NCBI GenBank assembly: GCA_963771505.1
Contig: CAVYTO010000006.1
Coordinates: 1 to 64,000, forward strand
Origin: JAJPHW01 sp963771505
Lineage (GTDB): Bacteria; Acidobacteriota; Terriglobia; Terriglobales; Acidobacteriaceae
Reading direction: 5' to 3'
Length of the DNA: 64,000 nucleotides
The translations under genes and the position numbers were made by a program. Positions 43,390-51,437 of this stretch are shown in pieces. The notes under the pieces are model-generated. The model was given only the letters and a program-made list of their open reading frames with translations. It was not told the origin of the DNA and searched no databases. Positions within the stretch are counted from its first letter, which is position 1; every line of letters begins with the position of its first letter.

Positions 43390-44514
43390 TCAAACAGGCA
43401 GCTCTTCCTGCATCCACTCCTGAACCTCCGGTTTTATCTCAGCAGTAAGATCGAGCACCAGCTTCTCCAACACGAATCTTTTGCTCGTAGGATTTGAACG
43501 CAGAGCCAGGTCGGTTTTCCCCACTAGTCGAATCGCGCGGGTCAGTTCCCGCTTCGATTTGTAGCGGCGGGCTTGTTTAATGATGTCATCCGCTGCGAAC
43601 GGAGGCACGCGGAATCCCTGCCACAAGGCTGCCCACAACATGCGCTGGTCGCGGACGTTGCGCTCAAGAATCACCAGCATCTGCCGGAAGGTTTTCGCCA
43701 GCATGTACAAATGTCCGATGGCGGCATCGTCGCCGTCACCGGTCGACAGCATCGCGTCCAGCATCTCAAGCGCCCGAACCCGGTCCTTCGAAGAGAGGGC
43801 GTCGGTTAGTTCATAGAGCGAACGTTGTTTGGCTGCGAGTACCATGGTTTCGACATCACCCAGCGCAACCCGCTTCTTCTCCCCAACGTAGAGAATCAAT
43901 TTCTCGAGTTCGTTCGAGATCATCATCATGTCGCCGCCGAGGGCGTCGACCAGCTCCCGGGCTGCGTCGTTCTCGATGGTCACGCCGCGCATGGTGCCAT
44001 ATTCGCCGATCCAGCGGACGGCGGCGCCTTCCTCGACACGGGCTAGCTCGACGATTCCGCAATGCTGGCCGAGCGTCTCGCGGATGCGCTCGTAGCGTTC
44101 CTTGTCGGTCATGTCCATGCGCCGGGCATCGGCTGGAATGCTGATGTGGTCCGCGATGAAGATGATAACGGCATCTGGATTGGGATTCTTGCAGTACGCT
44201 TCGATTGCAGCGAGCTTGTCATCGTTCGATCCGCGGCCGAAAAGCGTTTTCACTCCGCGGACGAAGAAAACCTGAAAGGGGGCCATGAGCGATGGGGTTC
44301 TGGCTCGATCCAACACTTCGGCGAGGTCAGTCTCACTTAGGTCGAAATCGTAGAGGCTGAAATCGCGGAGTTCCGCAGACACCAGGTGTTCGAGAATCGC
44401 TTCACGGCAGCGTTTGCGGAAGAAGACTTCGTCACCGACAAACACGTACGCCGCACGCAAAGTTCGCGTCTCAACTTCGGCAACAAAGCGGTCGGCTTGG
44501 GCGAAGCTTCGCAC
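43390..44514 (-). CDS. holA: DNA polymerase III subunit delta
   Basis: 374 residues of the clamp-loader delta subunit. The N-terminal region (YVFVGDEVFFRKRCREAI) and the middle ATPase-like domain without a P-loop (LVDALGGDMMMISNELEKLILY) match HolA. The helical C-terminal domain ends in RSNPTSKRFVLEKLVLDL. Delta opens the beta clamp during loading. Gene order lptE-holA is conserved in many Gram-negative bacteria. Confidence 0.93.
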   Translation of the reverse strand: MRSFAQADRFVAEVETRTLRAAYVFVGDEVFFRKRCREAILEHLVSAELRDFSLYDFDLSETDLAEVLDRARTPSLMAPFQVFFVRGVKTLFGRGSNDDKLAAIEAYCKNPNPDAVIIFIADHISIPADARRMDMTDKERYERIRETLGQHCGIVELARVEEGAAVRWIGEYGTMRGVTIENDAARELVDALGGDMMMISNELEKLILYVGEKKRVALGDVETMVLAAKQRSLYELTDALSSKDRVRALEMLDAMLSTGDGDDAAIGHLYMLAKTFRQMLVILERNVRDQRMLWAALWQGFRVPPFAADDIIKQARRYKSKRELTRAIRLVGKTDLALRSNPTSKRFVLEKLVLDLTAEIKPEVQEWMQEELPV

Positions 44515-44530
44515 TATCTATTCTCCGCGC

Positions 44531-45064
44531 TCAGAACCCTTCCAGAATATTTGAAACCAGAGTTTGGGCAAAGTCCCGGGAAAGCCGGTCAAACGCCGGA
44601 GAATCTTCTTCGAAAAAACTGTTGAGTTCGCTGGAAACCTGATACTGCTCGCGAAACAGGTACGACGGGTTCTGGTAAAGCACTGCGCCCTGCTTATCGA
44701 TCAACTGAATCTTTATGTTCACCACCACAAGTACGCTGGCGGCGCGGCCTGTCTGCGAGTCGTAGGTCAGCGGCGTCGTGTAAGTAGCCAGCACCGTGCC
44801 ATGCAGCGTCGCATCGGCGTCGGCATCGGTTTGATTAAGCACCTGATAATGCGTCCGCGTGACCATTTCACGAACCACAGCCGCAGTTAGCTTCTGCTCG
44901 ATTTTGTAGGTCTGAGTTTGATTGACAAATGCGGGAATAGAAATTGTTTTCGCATTGACGGGCAGCGTCAGATTACGACCGGCTGTGTGGTACCCGCAGC
45001 CCGCGAGAATCAAGGTCAGACCGGCGAGCGCGGCGCTTCGCGTTGTTCGTGCACGCGCGATCAT
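44531..45064 (-). CDS. lptE: LPS-assembly lipoprotein LptE
   Basis: 177 residues with signal peptide and lipobox LILAGCGYH, which then reads GCGYHTAGR as in LptE. The body SIPAFVNQTQTYKIEQKLTAAV is typical. LptE plugs and stabilises the outer-membrane LPS translocon LptD. The start overlaps the stop of the upstream Asd-like gene as ATGA. Its presence indicates a diderm cell with LPS. Confidence 0.9.
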   Translation of the reverse strand: MIARARTTRSAALAGLTLILAGCGYHTAGRNLTLPVNAKTISIPAFVNQTQTYKIEQKLTAAVVREMVTRTHYQVLNQTDADADATLHGTVLATYTTPLTYDSQTGRAASVLVVVNIKIQLIDKQGAVLYQNPSYLFREQYQVSSELNSFFEEDSPAFDRLSRDFAQTLVSNILEGF

Positions 45065-46140
45065 TGAATTTTTCCCTGGGGACGGCTCGCGGTCATGGTT
45101 TCAGCACATTCCACCGCGTTCACCGCGGATACTCGCAGGTTATCCGCGGCCGCCCATACCCAAAAACTTCCAGGTCGGTTGCCATCGGCGGAAATCGATA
45201 TTTGAATATCGCCCTGTCCCGCGACACTGACATTGCTGGGCGGTTCATCCGCTTGCGTAGGAATACTAATGTGCTCGCCCGTAAGCGCGGACGAAACCTG
45301 TTCAAGCGTCAATTTTTCATCGAGCTGAACGTTCAGCGCCATGGCATATCCGTGAAAAATCGGCGCCTGCACTAGGAATAACGAAGTGGCGGGCGCTTCA
45401 GATCCAGCGATTGCTTGGTAGTGCCGCGATATTCGCTCCTCACTGTCGGCGAGTCGAATCTGGGAATTCTCGCCAAAACGGGTGACCATGTTGAACGCGG
45501 TTTGCGCATCAAACACCGCCTTCGGCAGCGGCTGAAACGACAGCAAGTTCACCGTTTGCTCGTGCAATTCGTCCATGCTCTTCTGCCCACCTTCTGACGC
45601 CGGTTGGAACACAGTGACGCTGGCATGGTCCACAGAGCTGATAGTTTTCAGACGCAAGAGAAGCAACCCCAAAGTGATTGACACCGGATGCGCGACGACC
45701 ACGGGGCCCGGCTGCAACTCCATAGTCGGAGTGTGGCTCCGCTGCCGCTCCACCCAGGGCGAACGGACTGACGCATTGGGCTGACCTTCCAGAGCAGATG
45801 TAAGGTCGATCAACGTGCTGCCAGCATCCCTGACTCTCTTCCAATGTTTCTTGGTTGAAGCTGAATCGGCTGCGAAGAATGTGAAATCGGCATGTTCGAA
45901 CTGCTCGGCACTCACATTTTGAATGAACGTGACCTCGTCGCCGGCGGTTTCGAGCTTGCCCAACGAATCATCTTCATCGAGAAGCTTGACGTCAATGGCG
46001 GGAAAATTTCGGTCGTGGATGATCTCGGCAACTTCCTTTCCGCGCATTGTCCCTGCGCCCACGATGGCGATCCGAAATGAGCGCCCTGCGCGCGCCGCTG
46101 CTCCGTTGCCGGGTGAAATCATTTTGGGAGGCGAACTCAC
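45061..46140 (-). CDS. aspartate-semialdehyde dehydrogenase-like protein lacking the catalytic cysteine
   Basis: 359 residues with the NAD(P)-binding start FRIAIVGAGTMRGKEVAEII and the C-terminal Asd dimerisation domain (VFQPASEGGQKSMDELHEQT). The catalytic segment, normally ANPNCST or similar, reads VVAHPVSITLGLL, with no cysteine. So it is unlikely to be the biosynthetic enzyme and resembles USG-1-type paralogues. It overlaps both neighbours by 4 bases in the run psd-pssA-this-lptE-holA, so it is tightly co-translated with phospholipid genes. Its role is unknown. Confidence 0.85.
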   Translation of the reverse strand: MSSPPKMISPGNGAAARAGRSFRIAIVGAGTMRGKEVAEIIHDRNFPAIDVKLLDEDDSLGKLETAGDEVTFIQNVSAEQFEHADFTFFAADSASTKKHWKRVRDAGSTLIDLTSALEGQPNASVRSPWVERQRSHTPTMELQPGPVVVAHPVSITLGLLLLRLKTISSVDHASVTVFQPASEGGQKSMDELHEQTVNLLSFQPLPKAVFDAQTAFNMVTRFGENSQIRLADSEERISRHYQAIAGSEAPATSLFLVQAPIFHGYAMALNVQLDEKLTLEQVSSALTGEHISIPTQADEPPSNVSVAGQGDIQISISADGNRPGSFWVWAAADNLRVSAVNAVECAETMTASRPQGKIQ

Positions 46141-47021
46141 GGATTTTTCAATGCCTCTTTAAACGGCGGCCGCGCGCCCCGTTTACGCCGGAAGAACCAC
46201 TGCACCCGCCAAAACACTCCAGAGAATAAATAAATCAACGCGATCACGAATAAAACTTGCCGGGAAAAGAACCATATGCTGGCAAGCAGCGCGGCGATAA
46301 CAATCATCATCTGGAAGGGTTGGCGAGCACGAAAATCGATGTCTTTAAAGCTGTAAAACCGCCATGTACTGACCATCAGATAAGCGGTCAGCGTCAGGAT
46401 CAAGGTCCATGTAATCGAACTGCCCCACCATACCAGGGGTTCTCCGCCGGAAAAGTGGACGACCGCGGCAACCACGCCTGCGCCAGCCGGAATGGGCATG
46501 CCGACAAAATACTTTTTGCCGGGACGCCCTGGATTCGACGGCTGCGGATTCGAAGCGATGTTGAAGCGAGCAAGGCGACTGGCACCGGCGATGAGAAAAA
46601 GAAAACTCGCGATGGCTCCGACTTGCGCCAGCTTGCCGATGAGTTCAGGCGAAGCAAGCACGACGGGGAGTTCGCGAAATCCCCACATCCAGGCGAGCAT
46701 GGCAGGGGCGACTCCGAAGGTGATCACGTCGGCGAGCGAGTCCAGTTCCCGCCCGAAATCGCTGCTGGTGCCGGTCATGCGGGCGATGCGCCCGTCTAAT
46801 CCGTCAAAGAGAACCGCAAAGCCGATCGCCTTTGCGGCATTGTCAAAATGCCACCACTCGGCAGGTGTGCTGTGCGTAACCTGAAGAATGGCGTAATAGC
46901 CGGCTGCGATGTTTCCCGCTGTGAACAGCGACGGCAAAATGTAAAGCCCTTTGCGCATGCGACGCGGCGGGCGATCTTCTTTTCGCCGCTTGGGAACCGG
47001 CATGTCCTCGTCTGAGATCAT
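46137..47021 (-). CDS. pssA: CDP-diacylglycerol-serine O-phosphatidyltransferase
   Basis: 294-residue membrane enzyme that makes phosphatidylserine. The CDP-alcohol phosphotransferase motif is complete: DGLDGRIARMTGTSSDFGRE, then LDSLAD with the last acidic residues. About six to eight membrane helices follow the basic N-terminus. It is coupled by a 4-base overlap to psd, whose product uses phosphatidylserine. Confidence 0.95.
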   Translation of the reverse strand: MISDEDMPVPKRRKEDRPPRRMRKGLYILPSLFTAGNIAAGYYAILQVTHSTPAEWWHFDNAAKAIGFAVLFDGLDGRIARMTGTSSDFGRELDSLADVITFGVAPAMLAWMWGFRELPVVLASPELIGKLAQVGAIASFLFLIAGASRLARFNIASNPQPSNPGRPGKKYFVGMPIPAGAGVVAAVVHFSGGEPLVWWGSSITWTLILTLTAYLMVSTWRFYSFKDIDFRARQPFQMMIVIAALLASIWFFSRQVLFVIALIYLFSGVFWRVQWFFRRKRGARPPFKEALKNP

Positions 47022-47683
47022 CGCACTCCTTGCGCCGCATGTTCCGCAGTGCTGACGTCCGATGGCGAACTGGCGGCAAGAACTGCCAGCACTGTCGATC
47101 CGCCCTTAACATGGTCTCCTACTTTAATATTCAAAGCCGCCGAGGAGTCGAGCATCACATCTACGCGTGAACCGAACTTGATCAAGCCGACTCTTTCCCC
47201 TCGTTCGACACGGTCACCGACGCTCTTAGCGAACACAATCCTGCGTGCCAGCAGCCCGGCTATCTGCTTGAACTCGACTACACGACCGTCACCTTCAACC
47301 GCAACAAGGTTCTGCTCGTTCAGTTCCGCCGACGCCGGGTTCATCGCGTTCAGATACTGGCCCTTCTTGTAGGAAACGCTGCGGATGACGCCTGCGATTG
47401 GCGAACGGTTTACATGCACATTGAAGACGTTCAGGAAAATGCTGATCCGGGTACGCGTCGCCCCGCCAACAGTTACCGGCGCAATCTCCGTGACTTTGCC
47501 ATCGGCAGGCGAGACCACTGCACCGGGCTGGGTGGAAATGGCACGGTTTGGATCACGAAAGAACCACAAGAAGAAAGCCGCCAGTAGAAGCGGCGGACCC
47601 GCCCACGCGGCCGACAACATCCAGCCGAGGAATATACCTGCGGCAATCAGCGGCAGAGCGTAGAAATAGCCGTCTCGCACCAT
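47018..47683 (-). CDS. psd: phosphatidylserine decarboxylase (short, archaeal-type)
   Basis: 221-residue proenzyme that makes phosphatidylethanolamine. Self-cleavage to form the pyruvoyl group is expected at G171-S172 in IKFGSRVDVML. An N-terminal hydrophobic region (about 8-42) anchors it, and VVSPADGKV is typical. The ATG at 47683 is chosen because the frame extended to 47755 runs up to the terminator hairpin of the next transcript and exceeds family length. Confidence 0.94.
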   Translation of the reverse strand: MVRDGYFYALPLIAAGIFLGWMLSAAWAGPPLLLAAFFLWFFRDPNRAISTQPGAVVSPADGKVTEIAPVTVGGATRTRISIFLNVFNVHVNRSPIAGVIRSVSYKKGQYLNAMNPASAELNEQNLVAVEGDGRVVEFKQIAGLLARRIVFAKSVGDRVERGERVGLIKFGSRVDVMLDSSAALNIKVGDHVKGGSTVLAVLAASSPSDVSTAEHAAQGVR

Positions 47684-47748
47684 AGGGGCAAAGCAATTAT
47701 AGAGCAGTGGGCGGTGAACTAATGCAGCGCCGCGACGACTTTTGAAGA

Positions 47749-47777
47749 CCAACAAACAAGGCGCCGCGAGGCGCCTT
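47749..47777 (-). terminator. terminator-like hairpin after the DUF465 gene
   Basis: AAGGCGCC (47758-47765) pairs exactly with GGCGCCTT (47770-47777) around a 4-base loop. On the minus strand it is followed by GTTTGTTGG. It lies 40 bases past the DUF465 stop codon. Confidence 0.7.
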
Positions 47778-47817
47778 AATTCATTAACATGTCTGGAGAT
47801 ACTTAGCTTTGCTTTGA

Positions 47818-48051
47818 CTAGGCTACTTGTCCGTGCTGAATTGCCAGCCGGTACTGCTTCTCGATATTCTCCATCTGGTCTTTCAATCGCAACTTGAGTT
47901 TTTTCAGACGCACTTCTTCCAACTTTTCATCGTCCGTGAGGAAGCGCTTCTGGTTTAGGGATTCGAGACGCTCGGAGTATTCCGTGTGTTCGTGGGCCAA
48001 CTTGCGAAACTCCTCATGTTCAGTCAGGAGTTGGTCTCTAGAAAGCAACAT
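47818..48051 (-). CDS. YdcH/DUF465-family coiled-coil protein
   Basis: 77 residues, nearly all predicted helix with heptad character. The family pattern LTEHEEFRKLAHEHTEYSER, then LNQKRFLTDDEKLEEVRLKK, is clear. Molecular function is not established for the family. It is a single gene with its own terminator. Confidence 0.88.
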   Translation of the reverse strand: MLLSRDQLLTEHEEFRKLAHEHTEYSERLESLNQKRFLTDDEKLEEVRLKKLKLRLKDQMENIEKQYRLAIQHGQVA

Positions 48052-48154
48052 CCAGCAGACCTCCTACCGGGATTGTGAACAGCTGATTAACGAGCAAACT
48101 GTAACATACGGCCGTACTCGGTTCAATCGGGAATTTGCATGAAATTAACATTGT

Positions 48155-48640
48155 TTATTCGGTAGTAGCCGAGTTGGGATCTATTTTTTCAACCTGATGT
48201 AAATAAAGAATATAGATGACTGCAGAGTCAGCGGGCGCATGGTAGTAGCCGGATCGTTTTGCGGCTTCGCGAAAACCGACTTTTTCATAGAGGTTTCGAG
48301 CGGAAATGTTTGACTCTCGCACTTCCAATGAAATTTTAGAGGTACCGGCCCTGTCCGCATCCGCGATGACACCCTTCACCAAAGCGCTGGCGACCCCACG
48401 CCGCTGATTTGGCTTTGATACCACAACGTTCTCAATTTCCCATTCGCCGGCAATCGTTTGCGCTACTAAAAAGCCCGTGATTGAACTTGCGTCTTCAGCG
48501 ACCAACGCCAAGCGCGGCGGCCCTTCGCCTGCCACAATCTGCCGGTAATTTTCAATGGGCCAGTGGGACGCAGAGGAGGCGTCGCGCTCCATCGCAAACA
48601 TTGAATCGATGTCTTCCGGTGTTGCGGCGCGAATGAGCAT
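48155..48640 (-). CDS. rimI: ribosomal protein S18-alanine N-acetyltransferase RimI
   Basis: 161-residue GNAT enzyme that acetylates the N-terminal alanine of S18. The acetyl-CoA motif is VSKPNQRRGVASALVKGV and the end motif is ARNLYEKVGFREAAKRSGYY. The ATG at 48640 lies 16 bases after the tsaB stop; a longer open frame overlapping tsaB is discarded. tsaB-rimI adjacency is very common and supports the call. Confidence 0.92.
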   Translation of the reverse strand: MLIRAATPEDIDSMFAMERDASSASHWPIENYRQIVAGEGPPRLALVAEDASSITGFLVAQTIAGEWEIENVVVSKPNQRRGVASALVKGVIADADRAGTSKISLEVRESNISARNLYEKVGFREAAKRSGYYHAPADSAVIYILYLHQVEKIDPNSATTE

Positions 48641-48656
48641 TGTGATGACTGCCTGC

Positions 48657-49295
48657 CTATGACACAGCGCGGCGAATGTAAGTCGCGTCCAAATCTTCCG
48701 GCGAAACGGTATTTGAGGAAAGAATTTTCTCACAGCCGATTCTGGCGATATCGCAACTGCCGGGCCTGGCGACTTCCACCACTTCAATCGCCGCGCTGCG
48801 GGCAGCGGCCGCCAGGGCGGGCTCTGAGGTGACGAGAACTGCATCTTTCGCTGTGGCGACGAGTTCGGCAAGGCTGGACAGCCGCTCTTCGGCGGGGTGA
48901 GCGAAATCGTGGATTCCCATGTAATACTCGCCGCGGCCCGCGTCCAATGCCGAAATTACTCGGCCAGTTCGCTGAGAACCAATCGCCAGGGCATTCAATA
49001 GCGACACCGCGGCTATTGGCTTGTCGAGAATTTCGGCAAGCGCCTTTACAGCCGTGAGTCCGATTCGGAGCCCCGTGAACGAACCCGGGCCCATTGCGAC
49101 TGCGAAGGCAGACACGTCTTGCTTGCTGATCTTGTTTTGTGCCAGCAGGGCTTGGATCACCGGAACCAGTTGCGCTGAGAACGTCCCGCCCGAGAGGTTT
49201 GATGTTTCCAAAATTTCGCAGACGCCCTTAAGTTCATACTGCGCCAGCGAAACGCTGCCTTCGCGGCCGGAGGTGTCGATGGCGACAAGGTACAT
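48657..49295 (-). CDS. tsaB: tRNA threonylcarbamoyladenosine biosynthesis protein TsaB
   Basis: 212 residues of the ASKHA fold. Start YLVAIDTSGREGSVSLA and the segment GPGSFTGLRIGLTAVKALAE are diagnostic. It partners TsaD (encoded at 34.7 kb) in making t6A. It is followed by rimI on the same strand. Confidence 0.95.
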   Translation of the reverse strand: MYLVAIDTSGREGSVSLAQYELKGVCEILETSNLSGGTFSAQLVPVIQALLAQNKISKQDVSAFAVAMGPGSFTGLRIGLTAVKALAEILDKPIAAVSLLNALAIGSQRTGRVISALDAGRGEYYMGIHDFAHPAEERLSSLAELVATAKDAVLVTSEPALAAAARSAAIEVVEVARPGSCDIARIGCEKILSSNTVSPEDLDATYIRRAVS

Positions 49296-49303
49296 GCGTG
49301 GAG

Positions 49304-49939
49304 TTAAGGCGCGCGGCGAACTGCGCCGTTTTTTGAATCGAGCAGCCAGTTGCCCTGGTCGGGGCAGGAAGCATCGTCATGGACGCTGCTCTTCGGCACG
49401 TGAATGGTGATGTTCCCGTCGTCGGCGATTCCGGTCAGTTCCTCAGAATACGAGCAGGCTGGCAGTTGGCTCGTGATCTGGTCGCCAAGCTCAACGAGCC
49501 TAGCGACTTTGGTTTTCAAGTCGTAGACCACCGGACGGTGTCCCTTGTAGTCACCTGCAGACCACCAAAAGTCGGCTGCCAGCTTCGAGCTGTTATCGGA
49601 AAAGCCGATCAGAGTTACCCCGGCGGAATCACGAAGCTGCACGGAAAAAGCTTTGACCGTTTTGAAGTTGGAAGAATATTGGCTCAGGTACAGCGTGTAG
49701 GTGGCTACGCACACGCCCGCGCCGCCCGTGGGATCGTGCGCCAGTTCAATCGTCGCAAATGCGTCGTTCGACTTCCTCGGGTTTGTGATCTTGTCAGTCT
49801 TGCCTGAAAGAGGTTGCCCGGTGACCTTCGCACATTCAAGAGTCTGAGAAGAAATGCCCTTGGGATTTTTTTCGGCGACAGCTGCGATTGCCGAGACCGC
49901 GCAAATAGCTATGACCGTCAGTTGATAAGGTCTCTTCAA
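49304..49939 (-). CDS. exported protein of unknown function
   Basis: 211 residues with a signal peptide (LTVIAICAVSAIAAVAEK). It contains four or five cysteines, suggesting disulfides in the periplasm. No enzyme motif is visible. It lies between mce and tsaB on the same strand, with gaps of 13 and 8 bases, so it is probably part of that transcript. Function unknown. Confidence 0.68.
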   Translation of the reverse strand: MKRPYQLTVIAICAVSAIAAVAEKNPKGISSQTLECAKVTGQPLSGKTDKITNPRKSNDAFATIELAHDPTGGAGVCVATYTLYLSQYSSNFKTVKAFSVQLRDSAGVTLIGFSDNSSKLAADFWWSAGDYKGHRPVVYDLKTKVARLVELGDQITSQLPACSYSEELTGIADDGNITIHVPKSSVHDDASCPDQGNWLLDSKNGAVRRAP

Positions 49940-49952
49940 TAGGTTCTCGCTT

Positions 49953-50354
49953 CTACGCTTTGGCTTCGACCAATTCCAGCAGTACTCCGCCTGCGCTGGC
50001 TGGATGAATGAAAATATAGCGGTGACCGCCTGCGCCGATCTTAATTTCGTTTGAAACCAGACGCACGCCGTCTTTTTTCAGCCGTCCAACTGTTTGCTCT
50101 AGATCGGATACGCGAAGAGACACGTGGTGCAACCCCTCGCCGTGTTTCGCAATAAACCTGGCAATCGCCGAGTTCTCCGACGTCGCCTCGAGAAGTTCCA
50201 ACCGACTCTCGCCAACGGGAATCATGACGAGGCGAACTTCTTCGCCCTCCACGACCTCTTCAGGCGAAATCTCGCATCCCAGCTTTTCGTAAAGACCGCG
50301 CGAACCTGCCAGAGACTTAACCGCTATGCCGAGATGGTCGATTTGCATGGTCAT
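49953..50354 (-). CDS. mce: methylmalonyl-CoA epimerase
   Basis: 133 residues of the VOC fold. Start MQIDHLGIAV (metal His at residue 7), the central EGLHHVSLRV and the end SAGGVLLELVE give the metal ligands of the epimerase. It interconverts (R)- and (S)-methylmalonyl-CoA in propionate metabolism. It follows meaB by 8 bases; the mutase itself is not in this window. Confidence 0.93.
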   Translation of the reverse strand: MTMQIDHLGIAVKSLAGSRGLYEKLGCEISPEEVVEGEEVRLVMIPVGESRLELLEATSENSAIARFIAKHGEGLHHVSLRVSDLEQTVGRLKKDGVRLVSNEIKIGAGGHRYIFIHPASAGGVLLELVEAKA

Positions 50355-50362
50355 TCGAGGCT

Positions 50363-51343
50363 TTAGCGAGCAATTGACAAGCCGGCGCCGCGCAAAATCT
50401 CTTCCACAACAGTATAAGGGTCGCGCTTATGTTCGGCCACCTGCGCGGCGTAGCCCTGCAAGGCTTCCGCACCAATTCGCGTATGGACATCTTCGAGCAC
50501 CGCGTCGCGCAGCATCTCTACAAGCCGCTGCTGCCAATGATGAACACTTCGCTCAACCGCTAAGTTTGCTTTTGCCAGATAAGCCTCGAAGGCTTTGACA
50601 GCGTCGGCCAATTCCTCGATGCCCTTTCCCTCGCTGGCCACGGTTTTGACGATGGGCGGTGTCCAGTTGTCGCTGCGGACGCTGAGCGATTGCAATGCCC
50701 GGATTTCCCGCTCGACCCTTTCAGCTCCATCCCGATCGCTCTTGTTGATGACGAAGATGTCCGCAATCTCCATGATGCCGGCTTTGATACTTTGCACGTC
50801 GTCGCCCATGCCGGGAACGAGGATCACGATAGTGACGTCAGCGAGCCGAACGATGTCGACTTCGTCCTGGCCCACGCCCACGGTCTCGATCATCACCAGA
50901 TCCCGCCCGGATGCGTCAAGGATCGTGGCCACATCGGCGGTAGTCCGGGCCAGTCCGCCAAGCGATCCGCGGGTTGCCATGCTGCGAATGTAGATGCCGG
51001 GGTCGGCGAAGTGGTCCTGCATGCGAATGCGGTCGCCCAAGATCGCGCCGCCGGTGTACGGACTCGACGGATCGACCGCGACAATGCCGATAGTCTTCGC
51101 TTGCTTACGGAAAAACTTTGCGAACTGGTCTACCAGCGTACTTTTTCCGGCTCCCGGCGCGCCTGTGAAACCGATGATTCGGGCTTTTCCGCTGTGCGGA
51201 AACAATGATTTCAGAAGCTCTGACGATCCGGAGACGTGGTTTTCTACGCTGGAGATTGCGCGAGCCAGGGCGCGGAAATCGCCGGCGAGGATTCCGTCAA
51301 TTTGCGATGGAAGGGCTGTTTTCAAACCTCCAGTGTAATGCAA
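50363..51343 (-). CDS. meaB: methylmalonyl-CoA mutase-associated GTPase MeaB
   Basis: 326-residue G3E GTPase that protects and loads the B12-dependent mutase. P-loop GFTGAPGAGKSTLVDQF, switch region VDPSSPYTGGAILGDRIRM, METVGVGQDEVD and NKSD are intact. The start is a TTG at 51343; a nearby alternative cannot be excluded. It forms a pair with mce. Confidence 0.94.
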   Translation of the reverse strand: MHYTGGLKTALPSQIDGILAGDFRALARAISSVENHVSGSSELLKSLFPHSGKARIIGFTGAPGAGKSTLVDQFAKFFRKQAKTIGIVAVDPSSPYTGGAILGDRIRMQDHFADPGIYIRSMATRGSLGGLARTTADVATILDASGRDLVMIETVGVGQDEVDIVRLADVTIVILVPGMGDDVQSIKAGIMEIADIFVINKSDRDGAERVEREIRALQSLSVRSDNWTPPIVKTVASEGKGIEELADAVKAFEAYLAKANLAVERSVHHWQQRLVEMLRDAVLEDVHTRIGAEALQGYAAQVAEHKRDPYTVVEEILRGAGLSIAR

Positions 51344-51437
51344 ACAGCGGCTAGGAATTCGTCTAGTCAGCTCAGGTGCGGGACCCCCCTGACTGCACGC
51401 GTGATAGCATCAAACCGATTTTGGGGCAGCGCACATT

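Noticed and set aside
47684..47755. 24-residue upstream extension of psd
   Set aside because: Runs up to a terminator hairpin and exceeds the family length; ATG at 47683 fits better.
48641..48871. Upstream extension of rimI into tsaB
   Set aside because: The extension is in a wrong frame over a clear tsaB 3' end and lacks GNAT features.
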